Below are positions 1 through 9,855 of a DNA stretch of 64,000 nucleotides, piece after piece. Origin of the DNA: Caballeronia sp. GAFFF1 (lineage in GTDB: Bacteria; Pseudomonadota; Gammaproteobacteria; Burkholderiales; Burkholderiaceae); NCBI RefSeq assembly GCF_023630705.1, contig NZ_JALQEM010000028.1, forward strand, positions 1-64,000. Reading direction: 5' to 3'. The notes under the pieces are model-generated. The model searched no databases, had not been told where the DNA came from, and saw only the letters and a list, made by a program, of their open reading frames with translations. The stretch's first letter is position 1. Each line of letters opens with the position of its first letter. The translations under genes and the position numbers were made by a program.

Positions 1-1
1 G

Positions 2-1555
2 AGCGAGCCTGCGGCGCCGGCCACGGCGTCGGCGGCATCGCAAGCCGCGCCCGAGGCTGCCCCTGCCGTCGCGCCTGTCGCGAGTGCGCCCGCGGCCGAC
101 AGCGCGCCGCGGCCCCACGGTGGCATCGATCCGAAGGTGATCGCGCTCGTTCTCGCGGTCATCGCCGTACTGCTGTTTCTGCTACTGCGCCGGAACAAGC
201 GCCGCGCTCAGGCCGACGCCGAAGCCGACGCCGACGCGCAAGCCCGCCAGCAGCCGCCCGCGCCGGTTCCCGCGCCAACGCCGCCGCGTGCTGAATCGGC
301 AGCCGATCTGGAAGGCACTGCCGTCGCGCGCGATCAATCCGAACTGAACGCCGTGGCCGCGAGCCTCGAAAGCTACGATGCGGCGCAGTCTTTCGCGACG
401 CCGTCGGAGGAGGACGCGCCCGAGTCCGCCAGAGTGCCCGAAGCGCGCACGGAACAGCCGAATCGCGCGGAGCCGGCCGAGCCGTTCATTCCGACGCCGC
501 CGGCTGCGGCTCACGCGGCCTTCGTTCCACCGCTTTCGCACGCAGGAACGGCCGACGCGCAAACGCGCGACGCTCAGGAGGCCCACGCGCGGGAAATCGC
601 CGCGCGCGAAGCCGCCGCGCACGAAGCCGAGAAGTGGGAAGCCGAAGAACGGGAAGCCGCCGCGCGGCAGGCCGCCGCTCGGGAAGCGGAGGAGCGCGAA
701 GTCCGCGCGCGCGAAGCCGCAGCGCGCGAAGCACTGGAGCGCGAGCTTGCCGGGCGCGACGCGGCGTCTCGCGAAGCCGCCGAACAGGAAGCGCAGGCGC
801 ATCAGGCTCGCGAGGCGGCGGCGCGCGAGATCATCGCTCGCGAAGCCGAGTTGCGCGAAGCTCAGGCGGTTGCCGCCCGGCAGCAAGCGGCGGAGCAGCG
901 CGCAGCGCAACAACGTGCCGTCGAGGAGCAAGCCGCGCGCGACGCCGAGCAGCATCCTGCAGGCGTCGAGGACGACGAACCGGTGTCCGCTGACCGCTTC
1001 CCGATGCCCAAGTTTCCGACCGAAGCTGTCCAGGCGCTGGACTCGCTCGACATGAGTCTGCCGCCTCGCATGGAACTGACGCTGGCGCCGCCTTCCGATG
1101 ACCACGCTGCGCGCCATGACGCGCCAGCGCACGCGTCGGTCGGGCAGGAGCCTTTCGTTCCGCAGCCGATTGCCGAGACCGATGCAGCCCACGAGGCGCA
1201 GGCGTTCGCGCTGCCGTCGGTTGCCGACGAGGTTCAGTCGTCCGCCGCAGCGCGTATCGAAGCGGGAACGGCCGGCGCGCCGTCGGTCGCAGGGCTGGGA
1301 GCGACGCAGTTCGGCCCGTTGAGTCTCGACTTCAACCTAGACTTGCCATCCAGCCACACCGAGCCGCTGCCCGCGCTGACCGCCGCGCAACTGGCGACCA
1401 TCGCGCGAAATAAGCTGGAGTTGGCCGTCGAATACATCGAATTGGGCGATCTTTCGGGCGCTCGCACGCTGTTGCAGGAAGTGATCGCATCAAACGATCA
1501 GGCGACGCGCCAGCAAGCGGCCGGCCTGCTCTCGACGCTCGCGCCGCACTCTTGA
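2..1555 (+). CDS. fimV: FimV/HubP-type polar landmark protein, C-terminal part (5' end outside window)
   Basis: The frame is open to the left edge, so the start and the N-terminal periplasmic part (with the expected LysM) are missing. About 517 residues remain. An Ala/Pro-rich stretch leads to one hydrophobic segment ([17 protein letters not shown], near nt 137-190) followed by Arg/Lys, which fits a single inner-membrane helix. A long acidic/Ala-rich cytoplasmic region with an [11 protein letters not shown]-type repeat (nt ~560-940) is probably helical. The last ~55 residues ([20 protein letters not shown], then LLQEVI and a final Leu-rich helix) match the conserved FimV C-terminal TPR-like domain. 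FimV proteins organise the cell pole and twitching machinery. Lying one base before truA is the usual Burkholderia order. Identification rests on the C-terminal motif and synteny. Confidence 0.85.
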   Translation, partial: SEPAAPATASAASQAAPEAAPAVAPVASAPAADSAPRPHGGIDPKVIALVLAVIAVLLFLLLRRNKRRAQADAEADADAQARQQPPAPVPAPTPPRAESAADLEGTAVARDQSELNAVAASLESYDAAQSFATPSEEDAPESARVPEARTEQPNRAEPAEPFIPTPPAAAHAAFVPPLSHAGTADAQTRDAQEAHAREIAAREAAAHEAEKWEAEEREAAARQAAAREAEEREVRAREAAAREALERELAGRDAASREAAEQEAQAHQAREAAAREIIAREAELREAQAVAARQQAAEQRAAQQRAVEEQAARDAEQHPAGVEDDEPVSADRFPMPKFPTEAVQALDSLDMSLPPRMELTLAPPSDDHAARHDAPAHASVGQEPFVPQPIAETDAAHEAQAFALPSVADEVQSSAAARIEAGTAGAPSVAGLGATQFGPLSLDFNLDLPSSHTEPLPALTAAQLATIARNKLELAVEYIELGDLSGARTLLQEVIASNDQATRQQAAGLLSTLAPHS

Positions 1556-1556
1556 T

Positions 1557-2360
1557 ATGCGTATAGCGTTAGGCGTTCAGTACGACGGCGCAGCGTTTTG
1601 TGGCTGGCAATCGCAGCCGCACGGCAATACGGTGCAGAATGAACTGGAGCGCGCGCTCGCGGAATTCACGCAGACACCGGTTCAGACGGTCGTCGCCGGA
1701 CGCACGGACACGGGCGTTCACGGCCTCGGGCAAGTGGTGCACTTCGACACCGAACTGGACCGTACCGATTTTTCGTGGGTGCGCGGGACGAACGCGTTTC
1801 TGCCGAGTTCGGTCGCGGTGCAGTGGGCGAAGCCGATGCCCGACGACTTCCACGCCCGTTTTGCGGCCTTCGAGCGCACGTATTTTTACGTTCTGTACGT
1901 CAATCCGGTGCGTTCACCCATGTTGGCGAAACGCGCGGGCTGGGTGCACACGCCGCTCGACGTCGCCGCAATGCGCGATTCCGCCGCGTGCCTCATCGGC
2001 GAGCACGATTTCTCGTCGTTCCGCGCGGCCGATTGCCAGTCGAAGACGCCGGTCAAGCATCTCTATCGGATCGACGTCCGTGAACAGGGGGATTTCATCC
2101 ACTTTCGTTTTCGGGCGAATGCGTTCCTGCATCACATGGTGCGCAACTTGATGGGCTGCTTTGTCGCGATCGGGCGCGGACGATTTCCTCCGTCGTGGAT
2201 GGCCGACGTGCTCGAAGCGCGCGACCGTCGCGCCGCCGCGCCGACCTTCATGCCCGACGGGCTTTATCTCGCGGAAGTCGGATATCCCGAGCGGTTCGCA
2301 ATTCCGCCGCCTCATATTGCAAGCATGCCGTGGAGCGCCGTTTGGGCCGACCAGCCATGA
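1557..2360 (+). CDS. truA: tRNA pseudouridine(38-40) synthase TruA
   Basis: Isomerises uridines 38-40 in the anticodon stem-loop of many tRNAs. The 267-residue length is normal. The catalytic Asp51 sits in GRTDTGVHG, and the N-terminal [12 protein letters not shown] and the [15 protein letters not shown] segment near the C-terminal third are typical of TruA. The ATG lies one base after the fimV stop codon, and the stop overlaps the trpF start as ATGA, so translation is probably coupled. The truA-trpF arrangement is shared by beta- and gamma-proteobacteria. Nothing unusual. Confidence 0.97.
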   Translation: MRIALGVQYDGAAFCGWQSQPHGNTVQNELERALAEFTQTPVQTVVAGRTDTGVHGLGQVVHFDTELDRTDFSWVRGTNAFLPSSVAVQWAKPMPDDFHARFAAFERTYFYVLYVNPVRSPMLAKRAGWVHTPLDVAAMRDSAACLIGEHDFSSFRAADCQSKTPVKHLYRIDVREQGDFIHFRFRANAFLHHMVRNLMGCFVAIGRGRFPPSWMADVLEARDRRAAAPTFMPDGLYLAEVGYPERFAIPPPHIASMPWSAVWADQP

Positions 2361-3025
2361 CAGTTCAAGATTTGCACCGGACCAGAATCAAGTTGTGCGG
2401 GCTTTCCACAGTCGAGCACGTCAAGCACGCTGTCGCGCTGGGCGCGGATGCCGTGGGTTTCGTCTTCTATCCGCCGAGTCCGCGCTCGCTGACCGTGTCC
2501 GAAGCGGTGGAACTGTGCCGCTACGTGCCGCCGCTCGTGGCGGCGGTCGGTCTGTTCGTCAACGCGACGCCCGAATGGGTTCGCGAGGTGACGTCGAACG
2601 TTCCGCTCTCTCTGCTGCAATTCCACGGCGACGAAACGCCGGAGCAGTGCGCCGAACTGGCCGCGATTGCGGGTTTGCCCTGGTGGCGGGCAGTGCGTGT
2701 AGGGCCTGATGCGGCCGCAAGCGATTTGGTAGAATCGTCGCTTAACTATGCGGCTGCAGGCGGTATTTTGCTCGACGCACTCGTCGAGGGCTTCGGCGGC
2801 GGTGGACAGGTATTCGATTGGTCACTTATTCCAACAGATCTCGGGCATCGGGCCGTTTTGAGTGGTGGGTTGAACGCGCAAAACGTCAGTGACGCCATCC
2901 GGCGCGTGCGCCCGTTCGCGGTCGATGTCTCGAGCGGCATCGAAGTGCCGGGCGCAAAGGGCGTGAAAGATTCCGCCCGAATGACCGCGTTCGTGCGCGC
3001 AGTGCGCGAAGCGGACGCCGGCTGA
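2357..3025 (+). CDS. trpF: phosphoribosylanthranilate isomerase
   Basis: Third step of tryptophan synthesis, converting phosphoribosyl-anthranilate to CdRP. The protein is 222 residues. The KLCG motif near the N-terminus carries the catalytic Cys, and AVDVSSGIE near the C-terminus carries the catalytic Asp and phosphate-binding loop. The open frame extends upstream into truA, but the ATG at 2357 overlaps the truA stop (ATGA) and gives the normal family length, so I chose it. Followed 46 nt later by trpB, it belongs to the truA-trpF-trpB-trpA transcription unit. Confidence 0.95.
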   Translation: MTVQDLHRTRIKLCGLSTVEHVKHAVALGADAVGFVFYPPSPRSLTVSEAVELCRYVPPLVAAVGLFVNATPEWVREVTSNVPLSLLQFHGDETPEQCAELAAIAGLPWWRAVRVGPDAAASDLVESSLNYAAAGGILLDALVEGFGGGGQVFDWSLIPTDLGHRAVLSGGLNAQNVSDAIRRVRPFAVDVSSGIEVPGAKGVKDSARMTAFVRAVREADAG

Positions 3026-3071
3026 TTCCGACTGCGAGCCAACCACGGCTCGCCACCGAGAGAGTGACGCA

Positions 3072-4265
3072 ATGTACAACTTGCCTGACGAAAGAGGCCA
3101 CTTCGGCCAATATGGCGGCGTGTTCGTCTCCGAAACGCTTATTCATGCGCTCGACGAACTGCGCCAGGCTTACGACGCAGCCCGCCAGGACCCTGCATTC
3201 CAGGCCGAATACGACTACGAGCTGAAGCACTATGTCGGCCGTCCTTCCCCGATCTATCACGCGAAACGCTGGAGCGACATGCTCGGCGGCGCGCAGCTTT
3301 ATCTGAAGCGCGAAGATCTGAATCACACGGGCGCGCACAAGGTCAACAACGTGATCGGGCAGGCGCTGCTCGCGCGCAAGATGGGCAAGCCGCGCGTGAT
3401 CGCCGAGACCGGCGCGGGGCAGCACGGCGTGGCGACCGCGACCATCGCGGCGCGCTTCGGCATGGAGTGCGTGGTCTACATGGGCGCGGAGGACGTGAAG
3501 CGGCAGGCGGCAAACGTCTACCGCATGAAACTGCTGGGCGCGACCGTGGTGCCGGTGGAATCGGGCTCGCGCACGCTGAAGGACGCGCTCAACGAGGCCA
3601 TGCGCGACTGGGTGACGAACGTCGAAAACACGTTCTATATCATCGGCACCGTGGCCGGGCCACATCCTTACCCGATGATGGTGCGGGACTTCCAGCGCGT
3701 GATCGGCGACGAATGCCGCGTGCAGATGCCGGAGATGACGGGCCGCCAGCCGGATGCCGTGATCGCCTGCGTCGGCGGCGGATCGAATGCGATGGGTATC
3801 TTTTATCCGTATATCGAAGATGAAGCCGTACGTCTGGTCGGCGTCGAAGCGGCGGGCGACGGGATCGACACCGGCCGGCACGCGGCGTCGCTCATGGGCG
3901 GAAGCCCCGGCGTGCTGCACGGCAATCGCACCTATCTATTGCAGGACGACAACGGCCAGATCATCGAGACGCATTCAGTGTCGGCGGGGCTCGACTATCC
4001 GGGCGTCGGTCCGGAGCACGCGTGGCTCAAAGACGTCGGCCGGGCCGAGTACGTCGGCATTACGGACGAGGAGGCGCTGAAGGCGTTCCACGACTGCTGC
4101 CGCATCGAGGGCATCATTCCGGCGCTGGAGTCGAGTCACGCGCTGGCGTACGGGGCGAAGCTCGCGAAGACGCTGCCGCGCGACAAGGTGCTGCTCGTCA
4201 ACCTGTCGGGCCGCGGCGATAAGGACATGCACACGGTCGCCGAGCGATCGGGCATCCAGTTCTAA
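3072..4265 (+). CDS. trpB: tryptophan synthase beta chain
   Basis: Condenses indole with serine in the PLP-dependent beta half of the alpha2-beta2 tryptophan synthase. The protein is 397 residues, with the PLP lysine at about residue 90 in HTGAHKVNN, the phosphate-binding GGGSNAMG, and the usual C-terminal SGRGDKDM. The ATG fits the family N-terminus [15 protein letters not shown]. In this genome type the alpha chain gene does not follow directly: a DNA methyltransferase gene starts 7 nt after the stop and separates trpB from trpA. Confidence 0.98.
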   Translation: MYNLPDERGHFGQYGGVFVSETLIHALDELRQAYDAARQDPAFQAEYDYELKHYVGRPSPIYHAKRWSDMLGGAQLYLKREDLNHTGAHKVNNVIGQALLARKMGKPRVIAETGAGQHGVATATIAARFGMECVVYMGAEDVKRQAANVYRMKLLGATVVPVESGSRTLKDALNEAMRDWVTNVENTFYIIGTVAGPHPYPMMVRDFQRVIGDECRVQMPEMTGRQPDAVIACVGGGSNAMGIFYPYIEDEAVRLVGVEAAGDGIDTGRHAASLMGGSPGVLHGNRTYLLQDDNGQIIETHSVSAGLDYPGVGPEHAWLKDVGRAEYVGITDEEALKAFHDCCRIEGIIPALESSHALAYGAKLAKTLPRDKVLLVNLSGRGDKDMHTVAERSGIQF

Positions 4266-4272
4266 GCCGCAG

Positions 4273-5100
4273 ATGCGCACCGTTATCGACGAACCGATGT
4301 CCGCCGGCGCGCTGCAAGGCGCCGGCATCGACATTCGGAACCGCGACTTTCTCGCCGATGCCGCCGCCGTTCCCGATGCGTCGATCGATCTGATCGTCGC
4401 CGACCCGCCGTATGGGCTCGGCAAGGACTACGGGAACGATTCGGACATGTTGTCCGGCGAAGCCTTTCTCGCCTGGACGTATCGCTGGCTGGACATCGCG
4501 CTACCGAAGCTGAAGAAAAGCGGTTCGATGTACATCTTCTGCACCTGGCAGTATTCGCCTGAGCTGTTTGTGTTCCTAAAGCGTCGGATGACGATGGTCA
4601 ACGAGATCGTCTGGGACCGGCGCGTGCCGAGCATGGGCGGAACCACGCGCAAATACACGTCAGTGCACGACAACATCGGCTATTTCGCGGTATCGAAGGA
4701 TTACTACTTCGATCTCGATCCGGTGCGCATTCCCTACGACGCAGCGACGAAAAAGGCGCGCTCCCGCAAGATTTTCGAAGGCAGCAAGTGGCTCGAGATG
4801 GGGTACAACCCGAAGGACGTCTGGTCTGTCTCGCGGCTGCACCGGCAGCACGCGGAGCGGGTCGATCATCCGACGCAAAAGCCGCTGGAAATCATCGAGC
4901 GCATGGTGCTGGCGAGTTGTCCGCCGGGCGGCCGCGTGCTCGATCCGTTCATGGGCAGCGGCACGACCGCCGTTGCCTGCGCGCGTCACGGCCGGCTTTT
5001 CACGGGCTTCGAGATCAATGCGGACTACTGCGCCATCGCAGAAAGCCGCCTGGCGAAGCTGGATGCGCCGCTGACCACCGAAGCCGAGACCGCCGGATAA
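4273..5100 (+). CDS. solitary DNA (N6-adenine/N4-cytosine) methyltransferase inside the trp operon
   Basis: A 275-residue SAM-dependent DNA methyltransferase of the N6_N4_Mtase family. The catalytic DPPY motif (residues 44-47, ADPPYGLGKDYGND) precedes the SAM-binding FMGSGTTA motif near residue 225, the order of the beta class. A DHPTQKP-like element just before motif I supports the family. No restriction endonuclease gene is adjacent, so it looks like an orphan enzyme. It starts 7 nt after trpB and ends 71 nt before trpA, apparently co-transcribed. From memory, a homologous orphan methyltransferase of Burkholderia cenocepacia (BCAM0992) has been assigned the site GTWWAC; whether this protein shares that specificity is unverified. 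Function as a methyltransferase is clear, target site is not. Confidence 0.9.
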   Translation: MRTVIDEPMSAGALQGAGIDIRNRDFLADAAAVPDASIDLIVADPPYGLGKDYGNDSDMLSGEAFLAWTYRWLDIALPKLKKSGSMYIFCTWQYSPELFVFLKRRMTMVNEIVWDRRVPSMGGTTRKYTSVHDNIGYFAVSKDYYFDLDPVRIPYDAATKKARSRKIFEGSKWLEMGYNPKDVWSVSRLHRQHAERVDHPTQKPLEIIERMVLASCPPGGRVLDPFMGSGTTAVACARHGRLFTGFEINADYCAIAESRLAKLDAPLTTEAETAG

Positions 5101-5171
5101 CGCGCGAGCCGCCGCTTCGTCGCTGATCGCGTCGATGACCGACGCTAACGAATACGCTTACGAGAATTCTC

Positions 5172-5975
5172 ATGTCCCGTATCAAGAACACTTTCGCGAC
5201 GCTTGCCGCGCAAGGCCGCAAAGGGCTGATTCCGTTCATCACGGCGGGCGATCCGAACCCCGAGCAAACCGTCGAATTCATGCATGCGCTCGCCAAGGGC
5301 GGCGCGGACGTCATCGAACTGGGGGTGCCGTTTTCCGATCCGATGGCCGATGGCCCTGTCATCCAGCGTTCGTCGGAGCGCGCGCTGGCGCGCGGCGTCA
5401 CGCTCAAGCGCGTCCTCGCCGATGTGGCGCGGTTTCGCGAGACCGACGCCAATACGCCCGTCGTGCTGATGGGCTACGCCAATCCGATAGAGCGCATGGG
5501 CGCGGACGCGTTCGCGCAGGCCGCGAAGCAGGCGGGCGTGGACGGCGTGCTCGTCGTCGACTATCCGCCCGAAGAAGCTAGCGATTTCGGCGCGTCGATG
5601 CGCGCGGCCGGCATCGATCCGATCTTCCTGCTCGCGCCGACATCCACCGACGAGCGCGTGGCGGCGGTCGGCAAGATTGCGAGCGGCTACGTGTATTACG
5701 TGTCGCTCAAGGGCGTGACGGGCGCGGCAAATCTGGACGTTTCCAGCATCGCGAGTAAAATCCCGGCCATCAAGTCGCAGGTGCCGCTGCCGGTCGGCGT
5801 CGGTTTCGGCATTCGCGACGCAGAGACGGCCCGCGCCGTCGCGGAGGTCGCGGACGCGGTCGTCATCGGAAGCCGGCTCGTGCAGTTGCTCGAAGAGGCG
5901 CCGCCGGACACGGCCGCCGCGTCGCTCACGAGCTTCATCGCGGAAATTCGCGCGGCGCTCGATTCCGCCAAATAA
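5172..5975 (+). CDS. trpA: tryptophan synthase alpha chain
   Basis: Cleaves indole-3-glycerol phosphate to indole, which is channelled to TrpB. The 267-residue TIM barrel has the catalytic Glu49 ([11 protein letters not shown]) and Asp60 (PMADGP) and the phosphate-binding [10 protein letters not shown]. The start at ATG 5172 ([11 protein letters not shown]) is the family N-terminus. It is followed 64 nt later by accD, the common order in Burkholderia. Confidence 0.98.
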   Translation: MSRIKNTFATLAAQGRKGLIPFITAGDPNPEQTVEFMHALAKGGADVIELGVPFSDPMADGPVIQRSSERALARGVTLKRVLADVARFRETDANTPVVLMGYANPIERMGADAFAQAAKQAGVDGVLVVDYPPEEASDFGASMRAAGIDPIFLLAPTSTDERVAAVGKIASGYVYYVSLKGVTGAANLDVSSIASKIPAIKSQVPLPVGVGFGIRDAETARAVAEVADAVVIGSRLVQLLEEAPPDTAAASLTSFIAEIRAALDSAK

Positions 5976-6039
5976 CATTTTGCCGCCGCGGCCGTCGTCG
6001 ACGGTGCGCGGCGCTGCCCCGATCAGTCAAGGAACAACG

Positions 6040-6912
6040 ATGAGCTGGCTCGACAAACTGCTGCCGCCCAAGATCAAGCAAACCGATCCCAAGAGCCGCA
6101 AGGGCATCCCGGAAGGGCTGTGGGTGAAGTGTCCGTCGTGCGAGGCGGTGCTGTACCGCAACGACGTCGAGGCGAATCTGCATGTTTGCCCGAAGTGCAG
6201 CCACCACATGCGTATCGGCGCGCGCGAGCGGCTCGACCGCTTGCTGGACCCGGAAGGCCGCTATGAAATCGGCCAGGAAATCGTGCCGGTCGACGCGCTG
6301 AAGTTCAAGGACAGCCGCAAGTATCCGGACCGCCTGAAAGAGGCGATGGAAGACACCGACGAAACCGACGCGATGGTCGTCATGGGCGGCGCGATCCATA
6401 CGTTGCCGTGCGTGGTCGCGTGCTTCGAGTTCGCGTTCATGGGCGGCTCAATGGGCTCGGTGGTCGGCGAACGCTTCGCTCGCGGCGCGCGCAACGCGCT
6501 GGAGCAGAACGTGCCGTTCATCTGCTTCACGGCGTCGGGCGGCGCGCGCATGCAGGAAAGCCTGCTTTCGCTGATGCAGATGGCCAAGACCACGGCCATG
6601 CTGACCAAGCTCGCCGACGCGAAACTGCCGTTCATTTCCGTTCTCACCGACCCGACGATGGGCGGCGTGTCCGCGAGCTTCGCATTTCTCGGCGACGTCG
6701 TGATCGCGGAGCCCAAGGCGCTGATCGGCTTTGCCGGCCCGCGCGTGATCGAGCAGACGGTGCGCGAGAAGCTGCCCGAAGGCTTCCAGCGCGCGGAATT
6801 CCTGTTGCAGAAGGGCGCGATCGACATGATCGTGGACCGCCGCAAAATGCGCGAGGAAATCGCTCAGTTAATGGCGCTGATGACGCGACAGCCGGCCGAT
6901 TCGGTGGCTTGA
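6040..6912 (+). CDS. accD: acetyl-CoA carboxylase carboxyltransferase subunit beta
   Basis: Forms, with AccA, the carboxyltransferase that moves CO2 from biotin to acetyl-CoA in the first step of fatty acid synthesis. The 290-residue protein has the N-terminal zinc ribbon (Cys31, Cys34, Cys50, Cys53) and the crotonase-fold carboxyltransferase domain with the SGGARMQE and GGVSASFA loops. The frame is open 20 codons further upstream, but ATG 6040 follows an AAGGA ribosome site and matches the family N-terminus [10 protein letters not shown] strong intrinsic terminator follows 22 nt downstream. Confidence 0.97.
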   Translation: MSWLDKLLPPKIKQTDPKSRKGIPEGLWVKCPSCEAVLYRNDVEANLHVCPKCSHHMRIGARERLDRLLDPEGRYEIGQEIVPVDALKFKDSRKYPDRLKEAMEDTDETDAMVVMGGAIHTLPCVVACFEFAFMGGSMGSVVGERFARGARNALEQNVPFICFTASGGARMQESLLSLMQMAKTTAMLTKLADAKLPFISVLTDPTMGGVSASFAFLGDVVIAEPKALIGFAGPRVIEQTVREKLPEGFQRAEFLLQKGAIDMIVDRRKMREEIAQLMALMTRQPADSVA

Positions 6913-6934
6913 CGCCGCTTTGTGCCCGCGCAGC

Positions 6935-6971
6935 GCCGCGCGTGAACCGCGAGGTTCCGCGCGGCGTTTTT
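6935..6971 (+). terminator. intrinsic terminator after accD
   Basis: GCCGCGCG and GAACC (6935-6948, one bulged T) pair with GGTTC and CGCGCGGC (6953-6965) around a GCGA tetraloop, followed by TTTTT at 6967-6971 and a second T run at 6973-6978. It closes the fimV/truA-trp-accD unit. It also argues that folC starts at 6991 and not at the TTG at 6970, which lies in the T tract. Confidence 0.9.
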
Positions 6972-6990
6972 GCTTTTTCGACTACCGAAC

Positions 6991-8301
6991 ATGACCACAT
7001 TTCCCACCCTCGACGCGTGGCTCGCCCATCTGGAAGCGGCACATCCGGTCGGCATCGACATGGGCCTCGCGCGCATCGGGCGCGTCAAGAAGGCGCTCGG
7101 CCTGCGCTTCGACTGCCCGGTGATCACCGTCGGCGGTACGAACGGCAAGGGCTCGACGTGCGCGATCCTCGAAAGCATTCTGCTGCGCGCGGGCTATCGC
7201 GTGGGCTGCCATACGTCGCCGCATCTGCTGTCGTTCAATGAGCGCGCGCGCATCGACGGCGCGGAAGCCACCGACGCCGAGTTGCTGGAACACTTCGAAG
7301 CGGTCGAGAAGGCGCGCGCCAGCTTGCCCGATCCCGTTTCGCTGACGTATTTCGAATTTACGACGCTCGCCATCCTGCATCTGTTCGCGTCGCGCGGGCT
7401 GGATGTCGTCATCCTCGAAGTGGGGCTCGGCGGGCGGCTGGATGCCGTGAATATCGTCGATACGGACTGCGCCGTGGTGACGAGCATCGACATCGACCAT
7501 GCGGACTATCTCGGCGACACCCGCGAGAAGATCGGCTTCGAGAAGGCGGGCATCTTCCGTCCGGAAAAGCCGGCGGTGTGCGGCGATCCCTCGCCGCCGC
7601 ATACGCTGATCGACCATGCCGCCGCTGTCGGCGCGGATCTGTGGCTGGTCGGCCGCGATTTCCGCTATGAAGCGCAGCCGGGCAACGAACGCCAGCAGTG
7701 GAGCTACATCGGCCGCATGCAGCGGCGCGCGGCGCTCGCATATCCGGCGCTGCGCGGGGCCAATCAGCTCATCAACACGTCGGCGGCACTCGCCGCGCTG
7801 GAGGCGCTGCGCGACCGGCTGCCGGTTTCCGCGCAGGACATACGTCTGGGGCTCGCGAACGTGGAACTCCCGGGGCGCTTCCAGGTGCTGCCGGGCAAGC
7901 CGCAGATCATTCTCGACGTGGCGCACAATCCGCACGCCGCCGCCGTGCTCGCGCAAAACCTCGGCAACATGGGCTATTTCCCGTACACCTACGCGGTTTT
8001 CGGCGCGATGGGCGACAAGGACATCGAGGGCATCGTGAAGCAGCTCGCGGGCGAGATCGACCACTGGAACGTGACCGCGCTGCCGACGCCGCGTGCAGCC
8101 ACCGCCGACCGTCTGGAAGCCGTCCTGCGCGATGCCGGTGTCAACGACGGCCCCGACAGCAGCGTTGCACAATTCGAGACTCCCGCCGACGCATTTCGAG
8201 ATGCGTTAAGCCGCGCGTCCGAAAATGATAGAATCGTGGTTTTCGGTAGTTTCTATACGGTGGCTGGCGTCATGGCCTACCGTAAATCGCAGCATCACTA
8301 A
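6991..8301 (+). CDS. folC: bifunctional folylpolyglutamate synthase/dihydrofolate synthase
   Basis: Adds glutamate to dihydropteroate and to folates. The 436-residue Mur-ligase-fold protein has the ATP loop VGGTNGKGST (residues 47-56), the HTSPHLLSFNERARI folate-site segment and the C-terminal domain motif DVAHNPHAAAVL. ATG 6991 (MTTFPTLDAWL) is preferred over the TTG at 6970 because the latter lies in the preceding terminator. Followed by SPOR/dedD, cvpA and purF, the same order as in enterobacteria. Confidence 0.96.
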   Translation: MTTFPTLDAWLAHLEAAHPVGIDMGLARIGRVKKALGLRFDCPVITVGGTNGKGSTCAILESILLRAGYRVGCHTSPHLLSFNERARIDGAEATDAELLEHFEAVEKARASLPDPVSLTYFEFTTLAILHLFASRGLDVVILEVGLGGRLDAVNIVDTDCAVVTSIDIDHADYLGDTREKIGFEKAGIFRPEKPAVCGDPSPPHTLIDHAAAVGADLWLVGRDFRYEAQPGNERQQWSYIGRMQRRAALAYPALRGANQLINTSAALAALEALRDRLPVSAQDIRLGLANVELPGRFQVLPGKPQIILDVAHNPHAAAVLAQNLGNMGYFPYTYAVFGAMGDKDIEGIVKQLAGEIDHWNVTALPTPRAATADRLEAVLRDAGVNDGPDSSVAQFETPADAFRDALSRASENDRIVVFGSFYTVAGVMAYRKSQHH

Positions 8302-8339
8302 GACGGCAGGCCGTCTGAGCTTCTCGCACCAAGCCATAC

Positions 8340-9176
8340 ATGGGACTTTTCTCGTTCGGCAAGAAAGACGACGCCCGCGCCGCGAGCGACGCATACTCCG
8401 ATTCCCCGCGCGGCTCGCGTCATACCGTGCGCACGGAGCGCCGCACGCGCCGCACGGACCGTCCCGATGCCGACGCCATGATGCTCGACCCCACGCTTCC
8501 CGAGAAGCAGCGCGCGCGGCGCAGGCTCGTCGGGGCCATCGCGCTGGTGCTGGCGGCGGTCATCGTCCTGCCGATGGTGCTGGATTCGCGCCCGAAACCT
8601 GTCGCCGACGACATTTCCATCGATATCCCTAACCGCGCCGCGCCCGCCGCGAAGCAGTCCCGCGAAGCGAACGACGCGGACACGCAGGCAGGCGTCGCGC
8701 ATGAGTCGCCTGCTGCGGCAACCGATACGGCGAATGCGGCCGCAGGCGTGACCCAGCCGCAACCGTCGGCTTCGGCGCCCGCTGCCACCGCGCAGGCGAA
8801 GCCCGAAGCGAAGGCTGAAAGCAAGCCGGCACCCGTCGCCAAGGAAGCCGCCAAGCCGCAGGCTCAACCGGCCGCGGAAAAGGACACCACGGCAAGTCCC
8901 GCATCGAGCGCGGCGAACACGCCCGCGTCGCCGGCCGGCAGCCGCTTCGTGCTTCAGATCGGCACGTTCGACGACGACACGGCAGCGCAAAACTGGGTCA
9001 ACAAGTTGAAAGCCGCGGGCGTGCCCGCATATCTCGAACATCGTCAGCAGTCGGACGGCTCCTCCCGCGCGCTGTTGCGCGCAGGACCGTTCCCGGATCG
9101 CGCGTCGGCGTCCGCCGCGCTCGTCAAGGTGCGGCAGGCGGGTCTGGCCGGCGGCAAGCGGTCGGCGTCGAACTAA
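8340..9176 (+). CDS. DedD-like SPOR-domain cell division protein
   Basis: A 278-residue bitopic protein: a short basic cytoplasmic N-terminus, one membrane helix at about residues 58-80 (LVGAIALVLAAVIVLPMVL), a long Ala/Pro/Lys-rich periplasmic linker (about 90-200), and a C-terminal SPOR domain (RFVLQIGTFDDDTAAQNWV to the end). SPOR domains bind denuded septal peptidoglycan, so a role at the division site is expected. The position between folC and cvpA is that of dedD in E. coli. It starts 38 nt after folC and ends 6 nt before cvpA. Confidence 0.9.
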   Translation: MGLFSFGKKDDARAASDAYSDSPRGSRHTVRTERRTRRTDRPDADAMMLDPTLPEKQRARRRLVGAIALVLAAVIVLPMVLDSRPKPVADDISIDIPNRAAPAAKQSREANDADTQAGVAHESPAAATDTANAAAGVTQPQPSASAPAATAQAKPEAKAESKPAPVAKEAAKPQAQPAAEKDTTASPASSAANTPASPAGSRFVLQIGTFDDDTAAQNWVNKLKAAGVPAYLEHRQQSDGSSRALLRAGPFPDRASASAALVKVRQAGLAGGKRSASN

Positions 9177-9182
9177 GCGTCG

Positions 9183-9722
9183 ATGTCGATGTTCACGAGC
9201 TTCGACTACGCCGTGATGGCCGTGATCGGCCTCTCCGCATTGCGCGGCATGTGGCGCGGGTTGCTCGCCGAAGCCTTCGGGCTGGTCGGCTGGGTCGCTG
9301 CCATTTTGATCGCGGGCCGGTTCGTGAGCGTGGTGGTGCCGTACATCCCGGCATACTGGCCGGGCGGCGCGCTCACTCAGTGGCTCGTCGCCTTCCTGCT
9401 GGTGGTCGGCGCGGTGCTGCTGCTGTCGAGCGTGCTGTCGGCGCTGCTCACGCGCATCACGGAAGTGACGGGCCTGCGCGGCGTGGATCGTTCGCTGGGC
9501 CTGCTGTTCGGCCTCGTCCGAGGCGCTATATTGGTGGTGATTCTGGTCGCGCTCGCAGGTCTGACCGAATTGCCGCAGAAGGATTTTTGGCGTTACGCGC
9601 TGTTGCGGCCCATGGCCGAGCAAGGCGTGCGCGAATTGAGACCGCTTCTCCCCGATACGCTCGCCGCGTATGTGCACGTCGCACCGCAATCAGGCGACAC
9701 GGCGCCAAGCGCCGCACAATAG
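9183..9722 (+). CDS. cvpA: CvpA family membrane protein
   Basis: A 179-residue integral membrane protein with four hydrophobic segments and the family N-terminus (FDYAVMAVIGLSALRGMWRG). Members are linked to envelope homeostasis and, in E. coli, to colicin V production; the biochemical role is unsettled. Gene order SPOR-cvpA-purF is conserved. The ATG follows the SPOR-protein stop by 6 nt, implying a shared transcript. Confidence 0.93.
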   Translation: MSMFTSFDYAVMAVIGLSALRGMWRGLLAEAFGLVGWVAAILIAGRFVSVVVPYIPAYWPGGALTQWLVAFLLVVGAVLLLSSVLSALLTRITEVTGLRGVDRSLGLLFGLVRGAILVVILVALAGLTELPQKDFWRYALLRPMAEQGVRELRPLLPDTLAAYVHVAPQSGDTAPSAAQ

Positions 9723-9855
9723 ACGAACGGCAGGCTACACGAGGAACGCGCGACGGCCACTTGCGCCGCCGAACGCGCCCGCTGGCGGGGCTCGTTCGAC
9801 CTGGCGCAACGCCGGCACGCCTCTCTACCGTTTCGACTCTTTGAAGGACCATGCC

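Noticed and set aside
5980-6039. An accD start at 5980
   Set aside because: ATG 6040 has an AAGGA site and the family N-terminus; the extra 20 residues are unrelated.
9670-9855. An N-terminal extension of purF to 9670
   Set aside because: The enzyme needs Cys as its first residue after Met; only the ATG at 9856 provides it, and the extension overlaps cvpA.
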